NCBI GenBank assembly: GCA_003225365.1
Contig: QHZN01000076.1
Span: 1 to 51,522 of the forward strand
Length of the DNA stretch: 51,522 bases
Reading direction: 5' to 3'
Origin: Acidobacteriota bacterium
GTDB lineage: Bacteria > Acidobacteriota > Terriglobia > UBA7540
Part shown: positions 8,252 through 15,738 of the stretch, in pieces
Numbering within the stretch: position 1 is the first letter of the stretch
Layout of the letters: each line of letters begins with the position of its first letter
The notes under the pieces: generated by a model
What the model saw: the letters and a program-made list of their open reading frames with translations, nothing else
Told to the model about the DNA's origin: nothing
Databases searched by the model: none
Made by a program: the position numbers and the translations under genes

Positions 8252-9385
8252 TCAGCCTTGGGACGCAAACTCGTGAATCGCCGAAGTGACGGTGTTGACT
8301 TGTTCTTCGGAAAGCTCCGCGCACATCGGCAAAGAGAGAATTTCGTTGACTAACTTCTCCGTGACGGGCAGGCTCCCCGCCCCCGGATACCCCAAAGACT
8401 GGTAGGCGGGCGTCAAATGAAGCGGCACGGGGTAGTGGACGCCGGTTTCGATGCCGCGCTCGCGGAGGAAATCCCTCAGAGCGTCCCTTTGACGAGTGCG
8501 AACGACAAACAAGTGAAAGTTACTTTCGCCTTCCGGGGGAAGAGCGGGGGGGTGAACGGTCGTCTCCCACAGGCCTTGGGCATAGGTTCTGGCATGGAAT
8601 GCCCGTATGGCGTTCCACTCGTCCAAATGCCGCAGCTTGACGGATAGAACCGCCGCTTGGATTGCGTCCAAGCGGGAATTCGTTCCCACGGCAAGATGCT
8701 GATACTTGGCCGGGCTTCCGTGGTCGCGCAGGATCCGCAGGGTACTGGCTATCTCCCGGTCGTTGGTGGTAATCGCGCCGCCGTCTCCGTACGCTCCCAA
8801 GTTTTTCCCCGGATAGAAGCTGAAGCAAGTGAGCCTTCCGCTCCCGCCGACCACAAAGCCCTCGCGGCGAGCGCCGTGGGCCTGGCAAGCGTCCTCGATG
8901 ATTTGGAGGTCATGCGCTTCCGCGAGCCGTTCGAGTTCGGTCAGATCGGCGGCCCGGCCGTAAAGGTGCACGGGAACGATAGCGCGAGTCCGCGACGTGA
9001 TCGCCTTTTCGACCGAGCGCGGGTCCAGGTGAAACGTGGCGGGATCCACGTCCGCGAACACCACCTTCGCGCCGATGTTCGTGGCGGCTTCCGCGGTTGC
9101 GAAAAAGCTGTTCGCCGGGACAATCACTTCGTCGCCGGGGCCGAGGCGAGCCGCCTTGAATGCGAGTTCCAGGGCCGCCGTGCCCGATCCCACTCCCACG
9201 GCATATTTCGCCCCCACGTATCGGGCGAACTCGTCCTCGAATCTTTCCACCCACTTTCCTCCGACGAAGTTTGCCGACTCGAGCACGGCACGCAGGGCTT
9301 CGTCGACTTCGTCTTTGATCGAAGCGTATTGGGCTTTGAGGTCAAGAAAGGGAACTCGAACTTGGACAGCCGCGGCGCCGCTCAT
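8252..9385 (-). CDS. DegT-family aminotransferase, WbpE-like
   Basis: This 377-residue enzyme shows the complete sugar-aminotransferase pattern: VPFLDLKAQYASIKDEVDEAL at the start, GVGSGTAALELAF, GDEVIVPANSFFATAEA, VFADVDPATFHLDP, IEDACQAHGA, and the PLP lysine in FSFYPGKNLGAYGDGG. It overlaps the acetyltransferase stop by 4 bases (ATGA), a sign of coupled translation. With the Gfo/Idh oxidoreductase and hexapeptide acetyltransferase upstream it reproduces the WbpB-WbpD-WbpE set, which in Pseudomonas oxidises, aminates and acetylates C3 of UDP-GlcNAc uronic acid. The most likely job is making a UDP-3-amino sugar in the cytoplasm, but 3-amino-deoxyhexose pathways use similar cassettes. Confidence 0.92.
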   Translation of the reverse strand: MSGAAAVQVRVPFLDLKAQYASIKDEVDEALRAVLESANFVGGKWVERFEDEFARYVGAKYAVGVGSGTAALELAFKAARLGPGDEVIVPANSFFATAEAATNIGAKVVFADVDPATFHLDPRSVEKAITSRTRAIVPVHLYGRAADLTELERLAEAHDLQIIEDACQAHGARREGFVVGGSGRLTCFSFYPGKNLGAYGDGGAITTNDREIASTLRILRDHGSPAKYQHLAVGTNSRLDAIQAAVLSVKLRHLDEWNAIRAFHARTYAQGLWETTVHPPALPPEGESNFHLFVVRTRQRDALRDFLRERGIETGVHYPVPLHLTPAYQSLGYPGAGSLPVTEKLVNEILSLPMCAELSEEQVNTVTSAIHEFASQG

Positions 9386-10029
9386 GCGACCCCCTCAACC
9401 GGGGGATGGGCTTCATAGAGGATCTCCAGGCCTTTGTGCGTCACCGCAAATAACCTGCCGCAATGGCGGCAGGTGACCATGGATCCGGCCCTCGCGGACG
9501 CGGCGAGGCCCAACCTCTCCGCGCAGAAGCACATCCAGCCGATTTGCCGCCCCGGGTTGCCGACGATGAGCGCAAAATCGGGTACAGACCGGATCACCAC
9601 CGCTCCGGCGCCGACAAACGCGTAGCGGCCAACGCTGACGCCGCAAACGATGGTGGCGTTTGCGCCCAGGGTGGCGTTTTCACGAATCAGTGTCGCCGTC
9701 AACGCTTCCCCGGATTTCTTGATGTAGGCGCGGGGATTGGGGTCGTTGGTCAGAGCGCAGTTCGGCCCGATGAAAACATTATCTTCGATGATCACTCGGT
9801 CCCAGATGGCGACGCCGTTTTTGACGGTGACGTTGTTGCCGAGCACCGCTCCCGTCTCGATGAAAGCGTGGTCCCCGATCTTGCAATTGGCGCCTACCCG
9901 CGCACCTCGCATGATGTGGGCGAAAGCCCAGACCATCGTGTTCGGGCCTACGTCCTCGGACTCGACAATGGCCATCGCGTGCGCAAAGTAGGTTTTTTCT
10001 CTTGCCCTTTCGGTTACGGTGGTGCTCAT
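9382..10029 (-). CDS. Hexapeptide-repeat N-acetyltransferase (WbpD-like) with C-terminal zinc-ribbon-like tail
   Basis: This 215-residue left-handed beta-helix acyltransferase has hexapeptide rungs (VGPNTMVWAFAHIMRGARVG, IGDHAFIETGAVLGNNVTV, VFIGPNCALTNDPNPRA, LGANATIVCGVSVG, AFVGAGAVVIRSVPD) and the usual end VGNPGRQIGWMC. Beyond that is a tail with CFC and, about 20 residues later, CRHC (MVTCRHCGRLF), which could bind zinc. The gene overlaps both neighbours by 4 bases. Family members transfer acetyl from acetyl-CoA to an amino group of a UDP-3-amino sugar; that role fits the cassette with the aminotransferase and the Gfo/Idh enzyme. The tail is seen in a subset of homologues and its purpose is unknown. 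Confidence 0.92.
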   Translation of the reverse strand: MSTTVTERAREKTYFAHAMAIVESEDVGPNTMVWAFAHIMRGARVGANCKIGDHAFIETGAVLGNNVTVKNGVAIWDRVIIEDNVFIGPNCALTNDPNPRAYIKKSGEALTATLIRENATLGANATIVCGVSVGRYAFVGAGAVVIRSVPDFALIVGNPGRQIGWMCFCAERLGLAASARAGSMVTCRHCGRLFAVTHKGLEILYEAHPPVEGVA

Positions 10030-11060
10030 TTTTCTCCTCCTGGTATCCCAACTAAATGCTCGATGGCCGGCCGTTCTTCGGGCTGCCAGCGAAAGCTGTC
10101 GGCCATTTCTATGGCCGCCACCACGTCGGCGCCGAACTTTCCGTCGGTGCGAGGTTTTTCGCCAGTCTCGATGCAGTTGATAAAATGCTCGATCTCGATC
10201 AGCAGAGGTTCTGTGGCGGACAAGTTTGGCGCCAGCATGTCCCCCATTCGATAGGTGAGCTGGAACTCGCCGAAAGACTCTGGCGGCCGCAGGGTCACGC
10301 CGCGGTCGTAAATCTTTACCTTTTCGCTCGGGTCGGTGTCGTCATAGACGACCATCCGCTCCGAGCCCACGACGCAGGTCCGGCGCATCTTTTGCGGCGA
10401 AAGCCAGCTCACCTCACAGGAGGCGATGGGCCCGCTCGCAAATTGGAACCATAGGTAAGCCACGTCGCGCTTGGCACGCTGCACGCAAGAGCGCCCAAAG
10501 GAACAAGCGCGGACAGGGAGCTCGTCTAGCCAGTAAAGCAGAATCGAAATGTCGTGCACGGCCAGGTCCCACACCACGTCCACATCCTTGCGGTAAAGAC
10601 CCAGGTTGACCCTCGAGAAGCTCAGGGAACGCAGCTCGCCCAAGTAACCCGAGTCAATCAATTCCTTCACCTTCACCACGGCGGGGCTGTACACAAAGGT
10701 GTGGCCGGTCATAAGAGTCCGATCCACCACCTTGGCCAAGTCCGCCAGTTCCCTGGCACGAGAGGTGTTGTCGGTGAGGGGTTTCTCAACGAACACATGT
10801 TTGCCGCGGTGGAGGGCCTCACGCGCCAGCTCGTAGTGGGTCGCGATGGGCGTGGAAATCACAACCGCGTCGATATCCGCCTCCAGGAGTTGCTCGGGCT
10901 TTCGGTAAGCCTTGAGAGCGGGATACTGCCGCGTTATCTTTTCGAGCCTTGCAAGGTCAAGGTCACAGCAGGCGACGAATTCGCACCGGGAGGTCTGGTT
11001 CAGCACCCGGGCAAGATTCGGACCCCAATAACCTAATCCGATCTGTCCCACTTTGATCAT
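10026..11060 (-). CDS. Gfo/Idh/MocA-family oxidoreductase, WbpB-like
   Basis: The 344-residue protein starts with a Rossmann fold (VGQIGLGYWGPNLARVL) and has the family signature KHVFVEKPLTDN, whose lysine acts in catalysis, followed by GHTFVYSPAV and the C-terminal alpha/beta domain with WDLAVHDISILLYWL. In EPS loci such enzymes oxidise C3 of a UDP-sugar uronate so that the neighbouring DegT enzyme can aminate it. I place the start at the ATG at 11060, where GAGGT lies 7 bases upstream and the Rossmann strand begins at once; a longer frame opens at 11183 but overlaps the preceding gene by over 100 bases. Its start is 5 bases after the stop of the dehydrogenase-like gene and its end overlaps the acetyltransferase by 4 bases. 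Confidence 0.92.
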   Translation of the reverse strand: MIKVGQIGLGYWGPNLARVLNQTSRCEFVACCDLDLARLEKITRQYPALKAYRKPEQLLEADIDAVVISTPIATHYELAREALHRGKHVFVEKPLTDNTSRARELADLAKVVDRTLMTGHTFVYSPAVVKVKELIDSGYLGELRSLSFSRVNLGLYRKDVDVVWDLAVHDISILLYWLDELPVRACSFGRSCVQRAKRDVAYLWFQFASGPIASCEVSWLSPQKMRRTCVVGSERMVVYDDTDPSEKVKIYDRGVTLRPPESFGEFQLTYRMGDMLAPNLSATEPLLIEIEHFINCIETGEKPRTDGKFGADVVAAIEMADSFRWQPEERPAIEHLVGIPGGEK

Positions 11061-11065
11061 GTCGC

Positions 11066-11803
11066 CTACCTCGCAGTTGCGGCTAAGAGTTGCTCTCGCT
11101 TGAGCTGGTTTGACTCCAGGACGGCATCGAGGAATCGTGACTGGAGCTGAGTTTGAAGAATGGCGATGTTCGGCATCACGCAATGGCCGCCGATTTCGCC
11201 CGGAAAAATGTGCGAGGGCAGGAACTCAATTTCCTCGATGAACGCATTTACATCGTCGAAAGCGCCTTGGTAATCTTCGGCCCATCGCTCCATTTCCTGA
11301 GCCCAGGCGATCAGGACCCCAAAGTACGTGGTTTCGACCAGCTTGCTGAGTTCGGCCAACTCGACTGTCCGGAACGTCGCGGTTTGGAAGCCGGCTTCGG
11401 TCAAGTGGGCGAGGGCGGGTTCGAGTGCTTCTGGGTAGGGCGCTGCCACGAATTTCTTGTAGTGGAGCATGTCGGCCTTCATCCGCGCGTGTTTGCCGCG
11501 CACGGGGCTGTACGCGACCAGCCGATCGCCGACGGCTTCCTGCACCTTCCGGGTTGTCCCAGGGGCAACTGTGGAGTGAATGATCGTCAACGCCGGTTCG
11601 TACCTGTTAATGTAGACGGCCGTTGTCCCGACGAAGTCCGATACCTGAAAAGGATAGCAGATGTGCAAGACTGTGCAGGGCTCGTCGACTTCGACCGGCT
11701 GAATGTCGACTCCCACACAATCGAATTTCTCACTCAGGATTTCGTGGATTGGCCGCCCAACTTCCCCCATTCCAGCCACTAGAATGATGCCGCCTCTGTC
11801 CAT
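11066..11803 (-). CDS. Minimal UDP-glucose/GDP-mannose dehydrogenase-like protein
   Basis: This protein has 245 residues, while normal nucleotide-sugar 6-dehydrogenases have about 400-450. It keeps the landmarks of the NAD domain and central helix in compact form: VAGMGEVGRP (NAD loop), HSTVAPGTT, YSPVRGKH, LAELSKLVETTYFG, and GGHCVMPN, which carries the catalytic cysteine. The entire C-terminal UDP-sugar-binding domain is missing and the NAD domain is shortened. The ATG at 11803 has GAGGTGAG 6 bases upstream; a frame open to 11866 lacks this. It precedes the Gfo/Idh gene, the place of WbpA in Wbp-like cassettes. It may oxidise C6 of a UDP-HexNAc with a partner subunit, or act on another substrate. 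I see no frameshift, so it looks like a genuine short form. Confidence 0.8.
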   Translation of the reverse strand: MDRGGIILVAGMGEVGRPIHEILSEKFDCVGVDIQPVEVDEPCTVLHICYPFQVSDFVGTTAVYINRYEPALTIIHSTVAPGTTRKVQEAVGDRLVAYSPVRGKHARMKADMLHYKKFVAAPYPEALEPALAHLTEAGFQTATFRTVELAELSKLVETTYFGVLIAWAQEMERWAEDYQGAFDDVNAFIEEIEFLPSHIFPGEIGGHCVMPNIAILQTQLQSRFLDAVLESNQLKREQLLAATAR

Positions 11804-11924
11804 ATGTTTCTCACCTCGTTTTGGATTCTGACTCTGCACAAGTCTGCGCTCATCGCGCGGTAACACTTACTCTAGTTGCACGCGCCCTTCCATATCCCGA
11901 TAGGGGGATTCCTTGCGAGAGCGG

Positions 11925-13172
11925 CTAGGCTAAAATGCTTTTGAAGATGCTGGGCCAGCGGTCCACGGAAACTCGGTCCTGATATTTCTCCAGAACTCGA
12001 CGGCCTACCGTTGAAGCAACGGTCTCGATATTGGTCCTGGTGACGTCAATTCGCTCGTATGAGATTCCGCAATAGTCGAGCACCGCCGAGTAACGGCGGT
12101 CGATTTCCTGGAGATATGTTGCAGTGTACTCCTTCTTTCGAAGATACAAAGTAGGGTAATCACCTGTTAGATAAAAAGTAAGATCCACAGGCCAGGCGTA
12201 AAGTTTATCGATCCAGTTCTTGACCTTGTACTTGTACGAGTGCTTGAGCGGGTCTATGCGCTCGGCCGGATGGCGTTCGTAAACGACCACCCAGCCTCTC
12301 CTCGCCAGGGCTGCGCCATGGATTCGCCTAACCAGAAGGTCAAAACGAAACGCCAATTGGCGGAAAAGCGAAGGGACCTTGTGCCTGAGCGCGAACCGCA
12401 TCAGGCGGGTCTGATGTTGGTGCGGACCCATGTAAATCACGCGCACTGGAGCGGGCAGCCGCGAGAGGGCCTCCGCGAGGCACGTCTTGCCCGTGCCATC
12501 CACGCCGATGAGCGCAACTTCCAGTCCCGTTTTCCTGGTCAATTGAAGCGTCCGGAAAGCGATTCTCCGCAAACAGTTCCCGAGAATCAGCGGGACGTCG
12601 GGCCGGATGATGCCCTTTAAAAGCAGTCCAAGAGTCAGCAATGCCAGGCGCTCCCGCCTCCACAACGCCCGCTCGAACAGGCCGAAGCTTGGTTTTGCCC
12701 CCATTCCCTTTTGCCAAGGAGGCCCACCCCGTTCGCGCTCGAAATAATGTGTTCCCTTTCCGTCGGCGACGGAATGGAGCAGCGCCGCCATGTCGGCATC
12801 CGTGGGGATATCTGTGCCATCGGCGAGGCGGAAACCGAGGCCCCACCGCTCGGCCTTATACAGATCAATCGTCAAAGGCCGGCGCGATTCTACGGTTTGA
12901 AAGCGGTACCTTTCGAGATAGGTTTGGGGCTTGTAAACGCGATAGAACCCTTGCTTTTTCAAAAACCAGCTCACGGATTGAAAGTCGCGCGGCACCAGGA
13001 TATCGAGGTCCCCTGTGCCTGCCGCCTGAGCCGGACCGAGACAGGCAGGCCCGCGCAAAAGGGTCGCCTCCGGAACAAGCCGGCGGATACTCTCCCAGAC
13101 AGGTCCGTAGTGATCCAGCGGCCTTGTGGGCTTTTGTTCGATCGCGGGATTCATAACCATCGCATCTGGCAT
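11925..13172 (-). CDS. Nucleotidyltransferase-like + thymidylate-kinase-like P-loop protein
   Basis: This 415-residue protein appears to have two parts. Residues about 35-150 look like a nucleotidyltransferase fold: GTGDLDILVPRDF supplies a D-x-D after a G-rich turn, followed by LTIDLYKAERWG. Residues about 215-400 resemble a dTMP-kinase-type P-loop kinase: ALIGVDGTGKTCLAEAL is the Walker A motif, then VIYMGPHQH, VVVYERHPAERI in the place of the substrate arginine motif, and LTFYLTGDYPTLYLRKKE as a lid. Such composite proteins occur in EPS loci, but I know no firm activity. It could phosphorylate or activate a small ligand used for glycan decoration. It sits between the ATP-grasp gene and the sugar-nucleotide cassette, all on one strand. 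The choice between the first three methionines of the frame is unsettled. Confidence 0.75.
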   Translation of the reverse strand: MPDAMVMNPAIEQKPTRPLDHYGPVWESIRRLVPEATLLRGPACLGPAQAAGTGDLDILVPRDFQSVSWFLKKQGFYRVYKPQTYLERYRFQTVESRRPLTIDLYKAERWGLGFRLADGTDIPTDADMAALLHSVADGKGTHYFERERGGPPWQKGMGAKPSFGLFERALWRRERLALLTLGLLLKGIIRPDVPLILGNCLRRIAFRTLQLTRKTGLEVALIGVDGTGKTCLAEALSRLPAPVRVIYMGPHQHQTRLMRFALRHKVPSLFRQLAFRFDLLVRRIHGAALARRGWVVVYERHPAERIDPLKHSYKYKVKNWIDKLYAWPVDLTFYLTGDYPTLYLRKKEYTATYLQEIDRRYSAVLDYCGISYERIDVTRTNIETVASTVGRRVLEKYQDRVSVDRWPSIFKSILA

Positions 13173-13232
13173 GGAAGTATTTCGCTCCCCTGGGAGTTTC
13201 GGGGATGTGGCGAGACAAGCGCGCCGTTTTCT

Positions 13233-14453
13233 CTAGGGTTTAGATGTTCGGAATCCCGGAAAGCCCTTGTATGCTCGGTGGTTCTTTCTCCAGAGCCGTC
13301 GAATCACGCTGGTCATCCGCGTGAGGGGTTCCAGAAGGTTCGGTTTGAAGTCGGACCAGGAAATATTCGATTTCACCGAAGGGCGAAGCAAATCAGCCAC
13401 AAATGCTCCGAAAGAAGAGGGCCCCATCAAAACATGCTGCACGTCCGTGAGCAGCCAGTGATAGCGAAGGTGTCGGTTGTAATCTTCGGAATACTCGAGC
13501 TGCTGGCCCCGCGCCATCTGACAGAGGTAGTAAGGAAATTCCACGCCGGCCTCGAGGGCAAGGTCTAGCGAGCCCCAAAACTTGGGATTGACTTCCAACA
13601 GCTTGTAATCCCGGTCGCGCTCGTCGTAACGGAACTCCACCATGGCGACACCGTGCCATTCCAGGCGATCGAGCAACCGTTTCCCGTAATCTAAAAGTCT
13701 TTCATTGTAATAACTTTCCGCACAACAACTTACTCCCCCGCTGGGAGGAACCTCTCGAATTCTTCTGTGCATAAAGGTTTGCTTGCACACGCCATCCTGG
13801 TAGAGCGCGAAGAAGCCGCAGCCGAAACCGGGAATAAACTCCTGAATCAACGGAAGGGGGCCTTCACCGTCGGCACTCTCGCAGATGCGCCCGTAAAGGG
13901 TCAGCAGCTCGCGACGGTCCCGGGCGTACCGGACCACGTCACAAAGGGTTTCGCGCGGCGCTTTGATGACCACGGGGAATCGCAGCTCGGTGGAGTCTTG
14001 GACCGCCTCCTTATAGCTTGCGGGGGCCAAAGTCCGGGGCGTCGGGACCCCGACCTCTTTCGCCAGCTCGTGCATGGCTCGTTTGTCTGCGGCTCGACGG
14101 ATCTTCTCGAAATCGGCCGTTTCCATTCGAGTGTAGGGGGCAAGTTCCGCCTTGTGCCGTGTTAGCGCAACATGGGCCGTGTAACCGACTGGCATGAGCA
14201 GGTCGAAGTGACCGCGGCGCACGATGTCTTTGACTGCCGGCAGGAAAGCCTCATCGCCGGCTGGCGGCACAAGGAACTTTCCGGAACAGTAGCGCGAATA
14301 CGAGGCCAGCGCGACAGGGGAGTCGGCCATCACTGAGACACTGATACCCTTTTTTCCCAAACAGCGCACGATCCCCAAAGTGGACTTGTAGCCGTCGTCT
14401 GTGACCAAGACTCGCAGCGGTTTTCTTGTCGTTGCCATTTTATGAATCATCAT
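13233..14453 (-). CDS. ATP-grasp ligase (carboxylate-amine ligase-like)
   Basis: From the ATG at 14453 the product has 406 residues. It opens with a pre-ATP-grasp Rossmann-like domain (RVLVTDDGYKSTLGIVRCLG, SRYCSGKFLVPP) and continues with an ATP-grasp domain: ADKRAMHELAKEVGVPTPRT, FPVVIKAPRE (ATP-binding lysine), PLPLIQEFIPG, and the metal-binding end VAMVEFRYDER...LLEVNPKFWGSLD. Members join a carboxylate to an amine using ATP. In this locus, beside a FemAB-like acyltransferase, the inferred job is attaching an amino acid or other carboxylate to an amino sugar, or making a small amide precursor. The start is uncertain: ATGs at 14453, 14450 and 14438 are possible and no ribosome site is well placed (a GGGGGAG is about 15 bases away). 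Confidence 0.85.
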   Translation of the reverse strand: MMIHKMATTRKPLRVLVTDDGYKSTLGIVRCLGKKGISVSVMADSPVALASYSRYCSGKFLVPPAGDEAFLPAVKDIVRRGHFDLLMPVGYTAHVALTRHKAELAPYTRMETADFEKIRRAADKRAMHELAKEVGVPTPRTLAPASYKEAVQDSTELRFPVVIKAPRETLCDVVRYARDRRELLTLYGRICESADGEGPLPLIQEFIPGFGCGFFALYQDGVCKQTFMHRRIREVPPSGGVSCCAESYYNERLLDYGKRLLDRLEWHGVAMVEFRYDERDRDYKLLEVNPKFWGSLDLALEAGVEFPYYLCQMARGQQLEYSEDYNRHLRYHWLLTDVQHVLMGPSSFGAFVADLLRPSVKSNISWSDFKPNLLEPLTRMTSVIRRLWRKNHRAYKGFPGFRTSKP

Positions 14454-14556
14454 TTTTGCGCTTCGCTCTCCCCCGGAAATTTTGTTGGCCCCATCCTTCG
14501 CTTCGCTCCTTTGATCGTGAGCCCTCAACCAGCCGAAGTCGCATCGAATTTCGAGG

Positions 14557-15687
14557 CTATAACTTCCCTGCTACACACAGGCACGCTCGCAGCCACGCAG
14601 GGAATTTCATGATTCGGTTGTAGGCCACCTGGGTCGCTCCAAACGACCTGAAAAAGGTCTGGACGGGCTCCAGCATCGAACCCTCGAAATCAAAGACACG
14701 AGAGCGGAAGGCCGCGAATTGAAGGCAGTGCCAGACAAGAAGCGAACCTCCGCCGCTATTTCGCAGGCTTGAATCGCCCCCGCCTGCCAGAAAATAAGTC
14801 CTCTTGCAGTCCCAAACCAACAATACGGCGTCATGGACTCGCCCCTCGGAGTCCACGGCCGCGAAGCACTCCCCCGCATCGTTACTCTTGGCGGAGTTGA
14901 ACAAGCGCTCGAAGTACTCTCGGCTAAAGGGATGGGGTTTTTTCTGCCTTTCAAAGCTCTGTACGGATGCGTTAAAAACCAACTCGGGCCCGCACCTCTT
15001 GACGACAAGACCGAGCTTTTGGGCTTTGCGTATCTTCGTGCGCGCATTTTGTTCCAGCCCGTCCCATACTCGGCCGAGGTCCTGCAAATTGTCGAGGACG
15101 TAGGTGAAGTGGGTCGTCTGCCTGAAACCATTCCAGTAAAAAGGCAGCCAGTTTTGATTCGCGGGATGAAACGCCTGGAAAAAGACGCGCTCTTCGGCCA
15201 GCCGTCGAGCAAAGGTGCCCAGTATTCTCATTTCGTGAGCTGCGGCATTGACCCTCTTCCCCGGAAGGGGCTCCACGACGACGCCCCAGGTTTGAGTCAG
15301 CTTGGGCATGCAACAGACCCTCACCCCCATTCGCCTTTCGAAGTACAGTGGGATCCCGGCAATCAAGCGCCCTGATTCGTAATAACCCAGTATGCGGATT
15401 TCACCGCCTATGGCCTCCAGCCACCACGATTTCGAAAAGAGCGACCCCTGAGGCGAGACGGCCACTAAGGCATCCCACTTCGCATATTCATTCACTCCCA
15501 GATAATGTAAGCCGTCTTGACGGGAGCGCTCGCAGGGTCGGGCCGCCCTCATTGGCGATCGACCTACCCAACCCGGCCTCCGCGAAGTAGACACCCCAAC
15601 TGGGCCGCCGCTCCTCCGGGCTCCGATGCCCATCGGTCGGGGTGAAATCGCCATCCGTTGCATCTGTTTCCGATTCATGAGAAACAC
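14557..15687 (-). CDS. GNAT-type acyltransferase, FemAB/BioF2-like
   Basis: This protein of up to 376 residues contains a double GNAT fold of the FemAB-like type (PF13480). Its first half has SLFSKSWWLEAIGG and GRLIAGIPLYFERR; the core has NARTKIRKAQKLGLVVKRC, VWDCKRTYFLAGGGDSSLRN and a closing VFDFEGSMLEPVQTFFRSFGA. The pattern NxRxxIRKAxKxG is typical of this family in EPS loci, including XrtA-linked ones, where the enzymes are thought to add an acyl or aminoacyl group to the glycan. The first 58 residues are Arg/Pro-rich and unlike a domain, so the true start may lie inside the frame; GTG 15687 and ATG 15678 are both possible. It sits 51 bases after the deacetylase gene and before the ATP-grasp gene, suggesting paired modification steps. 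Confidence 0.82.
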   Translation of the reverse strand: MFLMNRKQMQRMAISPRPMGIGARRSGGPVGVSTSRRPGWVGRSPMRAARPCERSRQDGLHYLGVNEYAKWDALVAVSPQGSLFSKSWWLEAIGGEIRILGYYESGRLIAGIPLYFERRMGVRVCCMPKLTQTWGVVVEPLPGKRVNAAAHEMRILGTFARRLAEERVFFQAFHPANQNWLPFYWNGFRQTTHFTYVLDNLQDLGRVWDGLEQNARTKIRKAQKLGLVVKRCGPELVFNASVQSFERQKKPHPFSREYFERLFNSAKSNDAGECFAAVDSEGRVHDAVLLVWDCKRTYFLAGGGDSSLRNSGGGSLLVWHCLQFAAFRSRVFDFEGSMLEPVQTFFRSFGATQVAYNRIMKFPAWLRACLCVAGKL

Positions 15688-15738
15688 CGTGATCTCTTCT
15701 CGACTCGGGACAATTGCCGGTGATGAGAACCTGGCCGT

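Noticed and set aside
9463..10254. Long plus-strand open frame opposite the acetyltransferase gene
   Set aside because: It lies antisense to a clearly recognised hexapeptide acetyltransferase and part of the Gfo/Idh gene, has no ribosome site and no domain; it is a GC-driven shadow.
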